From the NCBI RefSeq assembly GCF_010015585.1, contig NW_022985080.1:343788-407787 (forward strand): a DNA stretch of 64,000 bases, read 5' to 3'. Source of the DNA: Eremomyces bilateralis CBS 781.70 (lineage: Eukaryota > Ascomycota > Dothideomycetes > Eremomycetales > Eremomycetaceae). The first letter of the stretch is position 1. The number at the start of each line of letters is the position of its first letter. The notes under the pieces are model-generated. The model searched no databases and was not told the origin of the DNA. It saw only the letters and a list, made by a program, of their open reading frames with translations. The translations under genes and the position numbers were made by a program. Below, in pieces: positions 10,764 to 22,001 of this stretch.

Positions 10764-13181
10764 CTAGCCATCATAATGATCCGCATCTTTGGCAATCCCC
10801 CACCTCCCCACCTCCTTCATCCCCGCCTCCCCTCCCTCACTCAACTCCGGTCTACCCAAAACACCGGCCACACACTGCCACCCATCCCGTCCACCTCCCC
10901 ATCTAAGCACCTCATTCTTATATCTCTCCCCCGCTTCCCGGCTAATCGCACCATGCGGCAGCCCCGGCTTCTGAAACACGTCCTTCCACACCTTCGCCGC
11001 GATCGCCCGATCGAACAAATACGCATAATACGTCGCCCCATACCCGACCAAATGCCCAAAGAACCCATGATACGACGTCCCCCGCGGCTCTGGCACCGAC
11101 GAGTACTCCTCGTACACCCGCCGATACACCTCCGTCGAGTCAAATGCGCCCCCGCGATTCAGCACCGCCGCCGCCTCCCGCCCATGCAGCCCCGCGTCCA
11201 GCGCGCTCAGCACCACCTGCATCTCGACCTCGCCGGCCTGTACGAGCTTCTCGCGCTCGAGGCGCGTCGCGATGCGCGCGGGGTCGAGCGGCTCGCCGGT
11301 CTCCCAGTGGGTGGCCCAGAGGGCGAGGGCGGCGGGGTCGGTGGCGAAGCGCTCGAAGAGGATGGACGGGAGCTCGGCGAAGTCGGTAGCGCAGCGGGTG
11401 CCGGCGATGTTGTGGAGGGAGGTGCGGCCGAGGAGGGAGTGGATGGCGTGGCCCATTTCGTGGTAGAGGGTGAGGAGGGAGCGAAGGGAGAGGAGGGTGG
11501 GGGGTTGGTTGGAGTTGGCGGAAGGGCGAGGAGGGGGGAAGTCGCAGATGAGGGCGATGGTGGGGAGTTGGTGGAGGGAGTGGGTGGTCGGGTTGTAGGA
11601 GTGGGCCATGCCTTCGGTGGCGGCGTCGACGAGGGAGGAGAAGGAGGGGGTGGCGGTGGGGGATTCGGTGGCGAGGTCGGCGAGTTCGGTCGAGGGGATC
11701 TCGCGGCTACAGCGGAGGGTGAAGTGCGCCGGATGGGGGGATTTGCCTTCGCGGGTGAAGAGATCGCAGTACATGACGCCGATGTGGCCGTCGTTTTCGT
11801 CCATGACATCGAGTCGACGGACAGACGGATCCCAGGTCTCTCCAGGGGCAGCCTCGCGAGGGACAAGACGCACGCCGTAGAGTCGGCTGAATATACGCGA
11901 CAGTCCCTGCATGACGGAACCAAGCGAGAAGTAGGCGGTCAGTGTGTCCGGGGTAGGGATACGCGACCTGAGTGAGAATAATCGGTTGGTGTAATAGTCG
12001 CGGTCCCATGCATTGATCGTCTCAGGGAAAAGGGTACTTCCGTGCGCATCAGATTTCTTGAGCTCCAGTAAACTCTGAAGCTCTTCGCGGACCTTGGGTC
12101 TAATTGAGGTGGACAGAGCATGCAGGAACTGGTTCACTGCTTCGGGTGTTCGTGCCATCTTGTCGGAGAGTGCCATATGCGCATAGCTGTCGTATCCCGA
12201 AACCTGTGCGACTTGGGCACGTTTCTGTAGGAGGACTTCCAGGCGATGGATGGTCGATGGTGAGGCCTTTCTACTTGCCATGTAAACCTCCCTTCGCGTA
12301 TCGGGATCCTCTACCATGCGAAGGGCCTTTGTTGTAGTACTTCCGAAGGACGGTAAGATGCTTTTGCCCCACGAGCTGATCTGTTTGATGGACACAGGAT
12401 CGAGCCCCTTGAGCTTCTTCGTGTTGATCTGGATGTATTCCATTTCCGGAGACATGCGCTCCACAAAGTCGGCTCCGACCTCAGCAATCTCACTAGATAG
12501 CTCTACAAACTGTCTGCGGACGTCATCCGGAAGATCGATGGCGGATTTGGCAAAGTCGCGCATCAGAATCTCCGCGACGACCTTCTCCTCGTGCGACCAA
12601 GCCGATCGTACCTCGGGCATGGACCAAGCCTTTTTCAGTTGCTCGTTCAGCCCGGTTGTGGTGTTCAGCTGGTTCATATATTCGAACATCATCGCGTATG
12701 CGTTGGAAGCGGCGGTTTGATACCGTCGATCCGGATGAGACGACCGGACAAAGTCCGCCAAGTCAATGACTCTGCAAAGTAGGTCGCTCAGCCTGTCCAA
12801 TTCTCGGGCCATGCCCTTGTACTCTTCCAGCGTCGAAGCTGCTAGCACTCGGTCTACTAGCTTGGAGCATCTCTTGAGCGTGACCGCAGCGAAGGCCTGA
12901 AAGCCATCCGGGCTCTTCAGGTACCGGTTATGGAAAAGTCCGCGATGCTCGTTCCGAAGCTGTTCTTCGGCTTTTTGAGAGAACTCCCTCCAGAACGAAG
13001 GGGAATCAAATATGAGCCGGAGGTTGGTATCATCCTGTGTGGTTGCCGCCGAGTAGTTTGGTTGCCATATGGAGGATCTTGCGGCGTCGACAGCAGCAGC
13101 GGCGCTACTCGCACTCCGCGTTTGTATGCGCTGAAGGCATTTGGCGCATGTCCACGACTGCTTTTGCAGAGATTTCAGCAT
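10764..13181 (-). CDS. oct1: Mitochondrial intermediate peptidase
   Basis: A single exon of 805 residues, the usual length for fungal Oct1. The first 40 residues are basic and Ser/Ala-rich, typical of a mitochondrial presequence. The M3-family zinc site is LYHEMGHAIHSLLGRTSL (HEMGH, the two zinc-binding His and the catalytic Glu), followed by the conserved GTRCATDFAELPS. The more distal blocks (YHGFFGHLVGYGATYYAYLF) are also intact. Oct1 removes an octapeptide from a subset of imported precursors in the matrix after MPP cleavage (known for the family). It is divergently transcribed from a MICOS gene with a 254 bp shared promoter. Confidence 0.97.
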   Translation of the reverse strand: MLKSLQKQSWTCAKCLQRIQTRSASSAAAAVDAARSSIWQPNYSAATTQDDTNLRLIFDSPSFWREFSQKAEEQLRNEHRGLFHNRYLKSPDGFQAFAAVTLKRCSKLVDRVLAASTLEEYKGMARELDRLSDLLCRVIDLADFVRSSHPDRRYQTAASNAYAMMFEYMNQLNTTTGLNEQLKKAWSMPEVRSAWSHEEKVVAEILMRDFAKSAIDLPDDVRRQFVELSSEIAEVGADFVERMSPEMEYIQINTKKLKGLDPVSIKQISSWGKSILPSFGSTTTKALRMVEDPDTRREVYMASRKASPSTIHRLEVLLQKRAQVAQVSGYDSYAHMALSDKMARTPEAVNQFLHALSTSIRPKVREELQSLLELKKSDAHGSTLFPETINAWDRDYYTNRLFSLRSRIPTPDTLTAYFSLGSVMQGLSRIFSRLYGVRLVPREAAPGETWDPSVRRLDVMDENDGHIGVMYCDLFTREGKSPHPAHFTLRCSREIPSTELADLATESPTATPSFSSLVDAATEGMAHSYNPTTHSLHQLPTIALICDFPPPRPSANSNQPPTLLSLRSLLTLYHEMGHAIHSLLGRTSLHNIAGTRCATDFAELPSILFERFATDPAALALWATHWETGEPLDPARIATRLEREKLVQAGEVEMQVVLSALDAGLHGREAAAVLNRGGAFDSTEVYRRVYEEYSSVPEPRGTSYHGFFGHLVGYGATYYAYLFDRAIAAKVWKDVFQKPGLPHGAISREAGERYKNEVLRWGGGRDGWQCVAGVLGRPELSEGGEAGMKEVGRWGIAKDADHYDG

Positions 13182-13435
13182 CTTGAAGTGCTGTCGATTC
13201 TCCGCACCGTCTTTGCGGCACTAGCAATAGTAAGGAGGACAAACAACCAAGAAATGGAAAGTTCCAAGATGTTGAATTCTTGGTTCTTGAATCCTTGACT
13301 CTTGTTACTTGAATACTTGATTACTTGTACTCACCATCGCGCACGGGCCATTCCATACAAAGATCTCATGTTCCTCGGGCAGCAACTTCCGAAGCTTCTC
13401 GACTGTGACCCATTGTGTTTGAAGGAAACGTAAAG

Positions 13436-14287
13436 ATGGCGGCTAGTTTTGTCCTGAGACCCGTAGGTGTTATCTCTGGTCCGTTGATGAGCGATTGATG
13501 CTAATTCCTTGCTCCAGAAATTTCTCGTCCGGGCCGCAGTTCTCTCTGCTGGTGCCTTTGCGGCAACCGGACAGACGGCACATGCAGAGGAGGCATCAGG
13601 TTCTCCGTCACAATTAACTGGCGTATGTGTTCCCGATATCAGCTCATATATAGTTTTCTAAATGGATAGAAGCTCCCCCGCAAGCCAATCTACGATGACG
13701 ACCTTCCCACCGAGTCCGCGGCTCCGTCCCTCATCCACGCAGAACCCTTCTCTCCATCCACGAAGCGTGGTCCCACCCCGACCGATCGCCTCGCCTCCTA
13801 TGTCAAAGAGGTCCGGTTGCAACTCTACAACGGCGCCTCGGCCACCGAAGATTACACCAACAAAACACTCACATCCGCCCTCAACATGGAGAACACGATA
13901 GCCACCACCATCGCGTCCCTCGCCCCTCCGCAAGGGTCACAAGAGCGCCTCGTCCCCGGCCTCCTAACCGTCCTCCTCTCCGTCATGGGCTCGTCAATCC
14001 TCGCTCGGAACCGAAACATCTTCTTGCGCGCCTCGTTCCCGGTCGCCGTGGGTGTCGGAACCATGTCATACATTCTACCCGCGACAAGCCGCAATGTCGA
14101 AGGGTTGGTGTTGAAATGGGAAGAGAAGGTGCCGGGGCTGAAGGAGGGGCATGAGGCGACGAAAGAGCGGGTAGAGCGGTTCATTAGCACCGGTAGGGCG
14201 CATGCAGGGATGGGTGTGGCCATGTTGGAAGAGAAGATTGGCGATGGGCGCAAAGCGGTGGAAGAATGGGTCAGCAAGGGCAGGTAG
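13436..14287 (+). CDS. MICOS complex subunit Mic26/Mic27 (apolipoprotein O family)
   Basis: Three exons, 13436-13462, 13518-13622 and 13670-14287, join in frame to 249 residues. The first exon codes only nine residues. The protein has a short hydrophobic N-terminus (VRAAVLSAGAFAATG), an acidic linker, a conserved block YVKEVRLQLYNGASATEDY, and a central pair of hydrophobic segments (GLLTVLLSVMGSSILA, FPVAVGVGTMSYIL). The C-terminal half is amphipathic. This is the layout of the fungal Mic26/27 proteins of the inner mitochondrial membrane that help shape cristae junctions (family knowledge). It shares a promoter region with oct1, another mitochondrial gene. I am unsure which of Mic26 or Mic27 it corresponds to. 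Confidence 0.85.
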
Positions 14288-15141
14288 AGGTTGTCTACCA
14301 CAAATAGAAAGCGGCGTCCCTTCCATGTAAAGCATGTTTTATTATGAGCCATCGACGAGCCCATTGACAGGTGTTGTACTAGATCCATCATCAGCTTGTC
14401 CATATTATAAAGTTGGACTAAAGTGTACACCAGTGCTTAGACTCGAACCTACGACCTTCGAGTTCATTATCTGACCAGAAAATTCCACCAGATTTTACCC
14501 CTATCTACACTGGTACTTCCCAGACGCTCACACTCCCGCTACCCCTTACACCCTTTCTATACCCTCTCACGCCCTCCACGTCTTATCTGGCGAAGCTAAA
14601 AGTATCAAAAATGAAAAGAGCCCAAAAAAGTGGTCTCTATGGTAGCTACCAGTAGAAGGAGGTTTCATTTTTGGCCCGTTTCTGGCATGTACAGGTTAGC
14701 CCCCCCAGCGGGATCAGACAGCGTAATGAAGTAGATTACCCCAGTGGCCGATTCCAAAGGGGGGAGCTACTCACACTGCGAGACTCGTGCTGATCTTAGT
14801 TGAAATTGAGCATTTAAAAATTATAAACAGAAAACATAGACGGCGGGCCTTGGGAATCAATTCACCCACCATCTGCGATTGCCGGCTGAGATGGTCCTTT
14901 CATTTTCATTTCAGGCACTCCTCTTTCTTGTCATTGCATTGGTTCCATTTTTATTACATCGTGTTTGCCTCATTACTGTCATTTCGTTGCGGAACATAGA
15001 GCATACAGCCCCTTTTCACATCCCCTTCCCTCCCTGAATCAATACAACCCCTCGAACTCCTACCACCACCCAGCATTTCCCCCTCAAACAACCGCCCTTC
15101 CTACGCTAGCCCGAATTGTTCCTAAACACAATCAGCACATC
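14288..15141. other. Intergenic with tRNA-like sequence and short inverted repeats
   Basis: The stretch lies between convergent genes. It holds a tRNA-like sequence (separate entry). At about 14600-14690 it also holds a pair of related segments, CAAAAATGAAAAGAGCCC and the complement of TTTCATTTTTGGCCC, around a GGTAGCTACC palindrome. These could be a small, worn foldback element. Confidence 0.45.
14429..14514 (-). ncRNA. tRNA-like sequence (pseudogene or SINE head)
   Basis: On the minus strand the ends ACCAGTG and CACTGGT can form a perfect 7-bp acceptor stem 86 nt apart. AGAT/ATCT can form a D-stem, and GGTTCGAGTCT matches the B box. The T-stem pairs poorly (two mismatches) and I cannot define a good anticodon arm. 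It is therefore more likely a tRNA pseudogene or tRNA-derived SINE than a working tRNA. Confidence 0.4.
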
Positions 15142-16099
15142 TCAAACCAACCCCCCTTCCATCCATACCTTCAACTCCTGCACATCTCCCCCACTCATCC
15201 GAACCCCCTCCTCAATCTCCGCCCACAAATCCCCCGCAATCTTCCTCCTCCGCCCCTCAATCGCCCTCCAATTTCTCACCGCCGCCTCAACCCTCACCCG
15301 CTCCGCCTCCGGTACCGCCGCGACTTCCCCGCCGCGCAATTTCTCTAGCTTAGCCGTCAGACTCGCTTTCTCCGCCTCGCGCGTCGCGATGCTGGTTAGG
15401 AGTTCGGTGGGGGATTGCTCGGATGATAGGGCTTGGAGTTGGGATTTGAGGGTGGTTGATTGGGAGCGCAGGTCGGTGACTTCGTCGCGGAGGGTGGTGA
15501 TTTGGGCGTCGAGGTCGGCGAGGGCGTCGGGGGAGCAGTCGTCTGTAGTGGTCTTGGGGGTTAGTTCACGGATGACTACTATGATGGGACACGGGGGGAT
15601 ACCTGGATGGCGTGATAGACGAGTTGCTTTCCTGTGAATCCTGTCATTATGCATGGTCAATCTGACTCGGAGACTGGAAAGAGTTACCAGCCGCTCGGCC
15701 TTCGATCGTTTTCCGCTCATGGAGGTCCTTGAGGACCTTCACCGCGACGGCTGCTAGGGTAAGCATCGAATACGCTCAATCACTCTCGCTTTCACAATCA
15801 CTGACTCTTAGTGACCTTGTTATGCAGGTTCGCTGAGATATCAATGGCCTCACACGTCATTAGCCCGATTGACTTCACTTGTGACCAGACTTCTCACTGA
15901 ATATGGCCGACTGAATTCAGTCAGCTCCAGCTCTTTTACAGGTAGGGTTAAAGAAATAACTCACTTCTGCTTCCGAAGATAGGTGAGGATCATATCGGCG
16001 GCTACCATTGCTCGTCAGAAGAAGCAATGAGTACCGTGCTCACTGATGTGTACCTTGGTCGCCAGACGCCTTCGCCTCCTTCTCCTTGCGAGGAGCCAT
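15142..16099 (-). CDS. hop2: Homologous-pairing protein 2 (Hop2/TBPIP), seven exons with a 13-nt microexon
   Basis: My model is 16099-16054, 16010-15965, 15910-15898, 15848-15806, 15753-15688, 15631-15603 and 15552-15142, giving 217 residues, close to the family length. It starts MAPRKEKEAKASGDQ and the winged-helix part reads ADMILTYLRKQN, RPYS, AIDISANLHNKV and AVKVLKDLHERKTIEGR, then GKQLVYHAIQ. The RPYS core is supplied by a 13-nt exon with good AG and GT flanks. The rest is a leucine-rich coiled coil (ADLDAQITTLRDEVTDLRSQ) and a conserved tail (VRNWRAIEGRRRKIAGDLW). Hop2 works with Mnd1 to stimulate Dmc1/Rad51 strand exchange in meiosis (family knowledge). The first intron is only 43 nt and the acceptor of the last exon is a choice between nearby AGs, so those two sites are tentative. 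Confidence 0.85.
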
Positions 16100-16487
16100 T
16101 CTTCCGCAACCGTTGGAACAAGTGGTTAGAAACTGCAATATGGTAATTAAAGTTGGATATCAGAGGTAATGAAACATTTATCTACAATTCGAGAGGTAGG
16201 TAGTCAAGCAAAATGTGTAGGATGAAGTGCGTTTAGACTCTTGCTGCCTCAGGCTTGGTTTCACCCTTTGAACAAAAGCAGCCGAGACGATATTCGCTAC
16301 ATCAGGTCAGTGTTCACTCTCTAAGTTTTCCTCCGCTGTTACTCCCATCTAGTCCTCCCGAGTGCTATGTGATTTTCATGGCGACAGTGAACCGTCTTAC
16401 GCCCCTTTCACTCATTAAACTCCACAAACAATCTCCAATCTTCAGCATATCCAAGGCTGATATTCAAAAGCTGGAACTCATGCTCGC
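16100..16487. other. Short intergenic stretch between hop2 start and thi6 end
   Basis: About 390 bp holding the hop2 promoter and the thi6 3' end. I see no further gene. Confidence 0.4.
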
Positions 16488-18125
16488 TCAATCAAAGTTC
16501 ACCACGTTGACCTTCGCCCTCGCCAAAAACACCCCGTCCTTGGACCGCTGGACCGCGACGTTCCGCAGCGCATACAGACTGTCGAGGAACGCAATGCCAA
16601 AAGTCCCAGGCCCCACAACGCCCGGTTTGGCGGCTGCCACCTCGGCCGCGATCTCGAAGAACAGAACGCCGGCCATCGCAGCGAGCAGCTTATCCTCCTT
16701 TGCGACAGCTAGACACGCCGCGATGGTTGTCCCGAGCGTGCATCCGCTGCCCGTGATGCTCCCTAGGAACTCATGACCATTCTCAATCGTGAAGGTTCGC
16801 CGACCGTCGCTGATCACGTCGGTCTTGCCGGTCATGAGGACCACGCAGCCTTCCCGCAACGCCAGATCCCGGACCAGGCGTGCCTTTTCCTCGAGGGTGG
16901 ACGTGCTGACCCCGCTGTCGACGCCGCGTTGCTGCACGTCCGTCACGCCGTACACCGTGGTGATCTCCCCCTCGTTCCCTTTAATCAGGTCAAAGTACGC
17001 CTCGTTCATCAGCTTCTTCACCGTCGCCCTCCGCAGCCCCGTGGCGCCTGCCCCTACCGGATCAAAGACCACTGGCCCGCCCACTGCGTTGTACGCCTGC
17101 GCCGCCGTGATGTACGCCGCGATGCTTTCCGGAGTGACCGTCCCCATGTTGACGACCAGCGACCCGCCCAGCCGTGCCAGGTCGACGGCTTCCGCGGCTT
17201 GGGTCGACATGATCGGGCTGCCGCCGATGGCGATGGCAACGTTGGCGGCGAAGTTCTGGACCACGGTGTTGGTCATGTTGTGGCAGAGGGGGTTTTGCGT
17301 GGCCACGCGCTCGATCACGGAGAGGAATGGCGTCTGCTGGGAGAGGGCGTCGAGGATGTTTGTTTGGGTTAGAGCGCCGATGAATGGAGGGGGGTGGGCA
17401 AGCGAATGCCGGAACTGTTTGGCGGCCACTTTGGGGTCCGCGGCGGCGATGATTGCACTGACAACTGCTACTCCATCCAAACGTGTGCTGTCTAAGACCG
17501 ATAGCTGGAAGTTCACGCGTTCGACGTTCGACAGATTGATACCGCCAATGCAAACAGCCTTCACCTCCCTGTTTTCTTGGTGCAATGCGCGCAAGACCTC
17601 TCTCGTCCCCGCCACACCGATGATGGATTTCGCATTCTCTTTCGTCGGCGTGGCATAGACCGTCCCGACGCCAACATAGTCCGCTCCCTGGCGGGCGGCC
17701 GTCAGCGCCTCTTCCACACTGCACGCGGTCACGCCGATGATGGCGTCGTCGCCGAGCATTTTCCGCGCGGTCGGTAGGTCGATGTCATCTTGTCCAATAT
17801 GGACGCCGTCGGCGCCAGCGGCAAGGGCGACGTCGATTCGGTCATTGATGAGGAGGGGGATGCCATGGGCCTGGGTGACTTTTAGTAATTTCTTTGCATT
17901 GGCGACTTGCACAGCGGCGTCGCTGTCTTTGTCGCGGTATTGGACGATCGTGACTCCTGATTATGATGGTTAGTATCTATTAGTGGGATGAGGATCGGGG
18001 TTGTAGGACACACCTCCTTCCACGGCTTTTCGCACGATTTCTACTAGATCTCTGCTTCCGAGAATCTTCTCGGTGGAGTCTGTGACGAGGTATAGCTCGT
18101 AGTTGACCTCGGACTTCTTCATCAT
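16488..18125 (-). CDS. thi6: Bifunctional thiamine-phosphate synthase / hydroxyethylthiazole kinase
   Basis: Exon 1 (18125-18014) and exon 2 (17956-16488), split by a GTGTGT...AATCAG intron, give 526 residues. The N-terminal half is the ThiE-type barrel: YELYLVTDST, VTIVQYRDKD, LLINDRIDVALAAGADGVHI, IIGVTACSVEEA and ADYVGVGTVYATPTK. The C-terminal half is the ThiM-type kinase: NPLCHNMTNTVVQNFAAN, GGSPIMS, VFDPVGAGATGLR, LIKGNEGEI and the Gly-rich ITGSGCTLGT, with the catalytic Cys. The enzyme joins HMP-PP with HET-P and phosphorylates HET in thiamine biosynthesis and salvage (known for yeast Thi6). Two ATGs lie in tandem at the start; I took the first. I found no TPP riboswitch consensus in the upstream sequence. 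Confidence 0.96.
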
Positions 18126-19252
18126 TAATTTCCCAGGCGTTCTCGTCACCGCTTAGGGATTTTACAACGATTGTTCTCTTTCTAATTGATATTTGTGGAA
18201 TGATTGTGATCCGGAAACCCTTCCGTAACACTTAGGAAGAGGATATCTGGGCATCCGGATATTCAGATATCGTCCTTCCCTAGGGGACCCTATGCATCCA
18301 TCACAGTGGCCCAGCCCAATCACGGCCAGCGTCCTTTACAAACAACCCGGATATTCAGTAATAATCATCTCCAGGTAATAGATCGAGATAAGAGACACAG
18401 TCATGCCCGGGATTATTCCAGGGAAATAATTATAACTATTCATAATTCACTGTCCTATTTGAACCTGACACTGCAGTAGGTGGGGATGGACGGCCTTGTT
18501 GGCGAATCGGTTGTCGACAAGCTGCCGTTCTGCCGTGTTTTCCAGAATTGCAGTTTTCCACCACCAACGACGGCGAAGAGAAAAATCATCCTGATTGGAT
18601 CAGCATATCAGGCATCAAGGCATCAAGGCGCCCACATCCATTTCCGTTCCCTTAAATTCTCCCATTGCCTCCCGACTTCCCTTTCTCCGCTTCCACCTTA
18701 TTCTTTGCAACAAACCATCGATCCTTTGATCAGATTTTCATCATCATCTACCTCTCAATCCCATTCTTGGACGCAAAAACGCCCAGGAACATTCCGTCCG
18801 ACTGCTTCTGCCCTCGCACACAAGTCGTTTCTTGAACGCTTTCAACACACGGCGAACAACTTGCTCGGCCTTTCCCCGCGGCACCTTCTCTTTGACCTTA
18901 CCATCCATCGGAATCCCTCGCCTTCAATACAGTTCGACGACATCGGGGTTTATGTATTCGACCCGTGACCACGCTTTCCGTCTCCAACCTCCTCCTGATC
19001 TGGATCCTCTTCGCATACCGAGAGGACCAAATCGTATCCGGCACAGTACGAACGGGTGACTATAGGGCACCGTATCTAACGTTTCATATGAATCTTGATT
19101 GATATCCGATCCACCGGAACCCTTATGCTACCGACGAGCTGTATGTCTTTTTGTAGCCTGAACAGCACGAGTCACTCTCTTGGTCGTCCGCTCTCGCTCC
19201 AGCCTCAATCCTCCCACTAAACGATATCTCCGTCGTCAACCGAACCGTCAAA
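18126..19252. other. Divergent promoter region of thi6 and eIF5
   Basis: About 1.1 kb. The eIF5-proximal half is C/T-rich, like a long fungal 5' UTR. One 162-codon open frame at 18480-18968 has no family features and I do not accept it as a gene. Confidence 0.45.
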
Positions 19253-20569
19253 ATGGCCACCGTCAACATTCGCCGCGATGTCACCGATCCCTTCTACCGC
19301 TACAAGATGGAGAAACTCCAGTCTAAGATCGAAGGGAAAGGAAACGGTATCAAGACCGTCATCGTCAACCTCAGCAGCGTGAGCAACTCGCTCGCCCGTC
19401 CTCCTTCCTACGTCATCAAATACTTCGGCTTCGAACTTGGTGCGCAAACCAACACCAACCCCGCCGATGATCGTTGGATCATCAACGGTGCCCACGAAGC
19501 CTCCAAGTTGCAAGACTACCTCGATGGTTTCATCTCCCGGTTCGTTCTCTGCAAGAAATGCAAGAACCCTGAGACCGATGTGCACATTAAAGACGGCCGC
19601 ATCATCCTCGATTGCAAGGCCTGCGGCCAACGCACCGACGTCGACATCCGCCTGAAACTCAGCTCGTTCATCCTCAAGAACGAGACGGTCAAGGGCAAGA
19701 AGGACAAAGCCACCAAGAAAGCGGAGCGCAAGGCCCGAAAGGAGGCCAAGGCGAATGGTGAGGATGATGGTTCTCCCAAGGGCAGTCCCAATGACAGCAA
19801 CTCCGACAAGGAGGAGGAAAACGGCGACGTCGAGATCGATGCCGGAAGCGACGACGAGCTGACTCGCCGCATCAAAGCGGGTGCTCTCCAGATCCACGAG
19901 TCGGACACTAAGGAGATCAAATGGTCCGTGGACACATCCGAGGAGGCGGTCAAGGCTCGTGCCAACCAACTCCCGGATGACCTGAAGCGTACGGTGGTTG
20001 TCAATGACGAAGACGACGATGGCGAGAGTGGAGAAAACGTGTACGACGTGTTGGGAAGCTGGATCCAAGAGCAGGCGAAGGAGAAGGGTGGCGTTACCGA
20101 GCTGAAAGATGTTGACGTCTACCTGAAGGCCAAGGAGCTCGGGATTGAGACCAAGCATAAGACCCTGACTGTCCTGGCTCAGACCATCTTCGACGACGGT
20201 ATCGTCAAGGAGATCGAGCCACGTAGCTCCATGCTCAAGACGGTGTGTACTCTCTTCCTATTATATTTTGCATATGCTAATAGTGCCATCTAGATGATCA
20301 AGGACAATGAGCGACACCAGAAGGCGTTCCTCGGCGGCATCGAGCGCTTGGTCGGCAGAGATCGCCCGAACCTCATCCCTCAGGTCTCGGCCATCTTGAT
20401 GAAGTTGTACGACAACGATGTCATCTCCGAAGAGGTCCTACAGGCCTTTGGGAACAAGGCCAGCAAGAAATACGTCGACATCTCTACGAGTAGGAAGGTG
20501 CGCAAGTCGGCGGAGCAGTTCATCCAATGGCTTGAGAATGCAGAGAGTGATGACGATTCGGAGGAGTAG
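19253..20569 (+). CDS. tif5: Translation initiation factor eIF5
   Basis: Exons 19253-20242 and 20294-20569 (intron GTGTGT...ATCTAG, phase 0) encode 421 residues. The N-terminus [19 protein letters not shown] holds the conserved Arg that acts as the GTPase-activating finger for eIF2. The C4 zinc ribbon ([10 protein letters not shown] and DCKACGQRT) follows at about residues 100-125. A long Lys/Glu-rich linker leads to the C-terminal W2/HEAT domain, ending in the acidic-aromatic box ([16 protein letters not shown]). eIF5 promotes GTP hydrolysis on eIF2 at start-codon recognition and bridges eIF3, eIF2beta and eIF1 (family knowledge). Confidence 0.97.
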
Positions 20570-21220
20570 AAATGGATCGATGGTGTGCAAAGCTACCTGT
20601 CTGCCTGGCTTGGGTCATTCGGTCCTAGACACGTGCAACGGTGCTTTGCCTACCCACCGACCTGGTTGTGCTGAAAATGGACTATCGACGGTTCTATTGT
20701 TGGGTTTACGCAAATCTTCACTCTCTCCTATCGTCTTTCATAGTCCTTAATCCCCTGTATACGAACAGAATCACATTATTCCTCCGATGCATCGTTCCAC
20801 TCTCTTTAGTATTCAATAGCGTAGCAATCAGATAGCTTCGAAAAGTTTGCCTCTTCTTTTCTGCATTCCGGTCAGGCGTGGCGGTGGTGATCAGTCCGTT
20901 GATCGCGTGAAGTTGACCGCCTCCCATGTGATCGATAATGTTGAAGTCGACCGGTAGTTTCGGGTCCCATCCGAATCACCGATACAAGTGGTGTGAACGT
21001 GCCAATTGTGATGCGAGCGATGGGTGTCCTTAAAGTTTGAACCAGACTTCGCCATTCCGTACCCAGTCCACCCAACCCTACCATAACTCTACCATTCCTT
21101 AACTCCAATCTCCAATTCCCTATCCGTATATCCGCGACATATACCAAATTATTATGGACGGCCCCATACGAAGCGCATCCGCCCTCAATGGTATAAATCC
21201 TATGCTTCCCATGCTAAAAG
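20570..21220. other. Intergenic between eIF5 and med22
   Basis: It holds the eIF5 3' UTR and the med22 promoter. No further gene or repeat is visible. Confidence 0.4.
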
Positions 21221-21691
21221 ATGCTAAACCCTCCAGATCGAATCAACCGCCTAACCAAATCCCTCGTCGAGCGTTTTGAGAACCTCGTCGCCCTCTCCGC
21301 TGTAAGCTGCCCACCCCACCCAGCATTCCTTCTCTACCTCACCTAACCTCTCCGGCTCCTTTTTAGGTCGACGAAACCGATTTCGGCGCATCTGCGCTCG
21401 CAGGCCATCAGATCCGGGTGGAGTCCGCTGCGCTGGTAAGATCCCCTCTGTTCCTTCGTTGAATGCCAGGAGGATGGCCACGCTAATGGTCCGCAGGTCC
21501 GTGCGGGGGAGGATATCCTAACCTTGACACGGCAGATGCAGGAACTCTGGCTGTTCGGCCAATTGAACGTGCTGGAGCGGCAGCAGTCGCTGCCGTCGGC
21601 GCAAGAAAACGCGAGGGTGGTTGGGGAGTTGTTGGAGACGTTCGCGCGGAGTCATTATGAGCCGGCGGCGGCGAAGGTTGCGGATGGATGA
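21221..21691 (+). CDS. med22: Mediator complex subunit 22 (Srb6)
   Basis: Three exons, 21221-21301, 21367-21435 and 21497-21691, all phase 0, give 114 residues, normal for fungal Med22. Diagnostic blocks are INRLTKSLVERFENLVALSA in exon 1, the ESAALVRAGEDILTL junction across exons 2 and 3, and TRQMQELWLFGQL. Med22 is a small helical subunit of the Mediator head that pairs with Med11 and links RNA polymerase II to activators (family knowledge). A nearby ATG at 21211 is out of frame and is ignored. The gene is easily missed because no single exon is longer than 65 codons. Confidence 0.9.
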
Positions 21692-22001
21692 GGAGAGGAG
21701 AGGATATTTGGTTTTTGAACTAGATACTGGCTGGATGGGAATATCTCCCGATATGCGAGGGGAAGCCCGATGCAGATACGCTTCAGGAAAGAGCGGGCGG
21801 AGGGGTACGGATTGAACAAAGGGCGGAGCGGAGACGAGAAGTCAGCGGAGCACGCAATCCCGCCGTACGCCAAAATACCACAGTTTAAGTGCGGCCTCCA
21901 GAACCATTATTAAAATGGGCCCAAACAATGCATTTCGACCTCCATGACTCCATCGAACATCAAAATGATCGTCTAACACTACATCCCTCAAATCCCACAC
22001 A
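21692..22001. other. Short intergenic stretch before the acyltransferase
   Basis: About 310 bp between two genes on the same strand, the presumed promoter of the MetX-family gene. Nothing else is visible. Confidence 0.4.

Noticed and set aside
10776-11975. A 399-codon open frame on the plus strand within oct1
   Set aside because: It is the complement of a GC-rich coding region, with Gly/Glu-rich low-complexity composition; the oct1 frame is clearly the real one.
16488-18500. TPP riboswitch in front of thi6
   Set aside because: I looked for the conserved CTGAGA and the ACCTGATCTGGATAATACC-like parts upstream of 18125 and did not find them.
18480-18968. A 162-codon plus-strand open frame between thi6 and eIF5
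   Set aside because: Composition is that of a C/T-rich leader, with no domain or conserved block; more likely the 5' UTR or promoter of eIF5.
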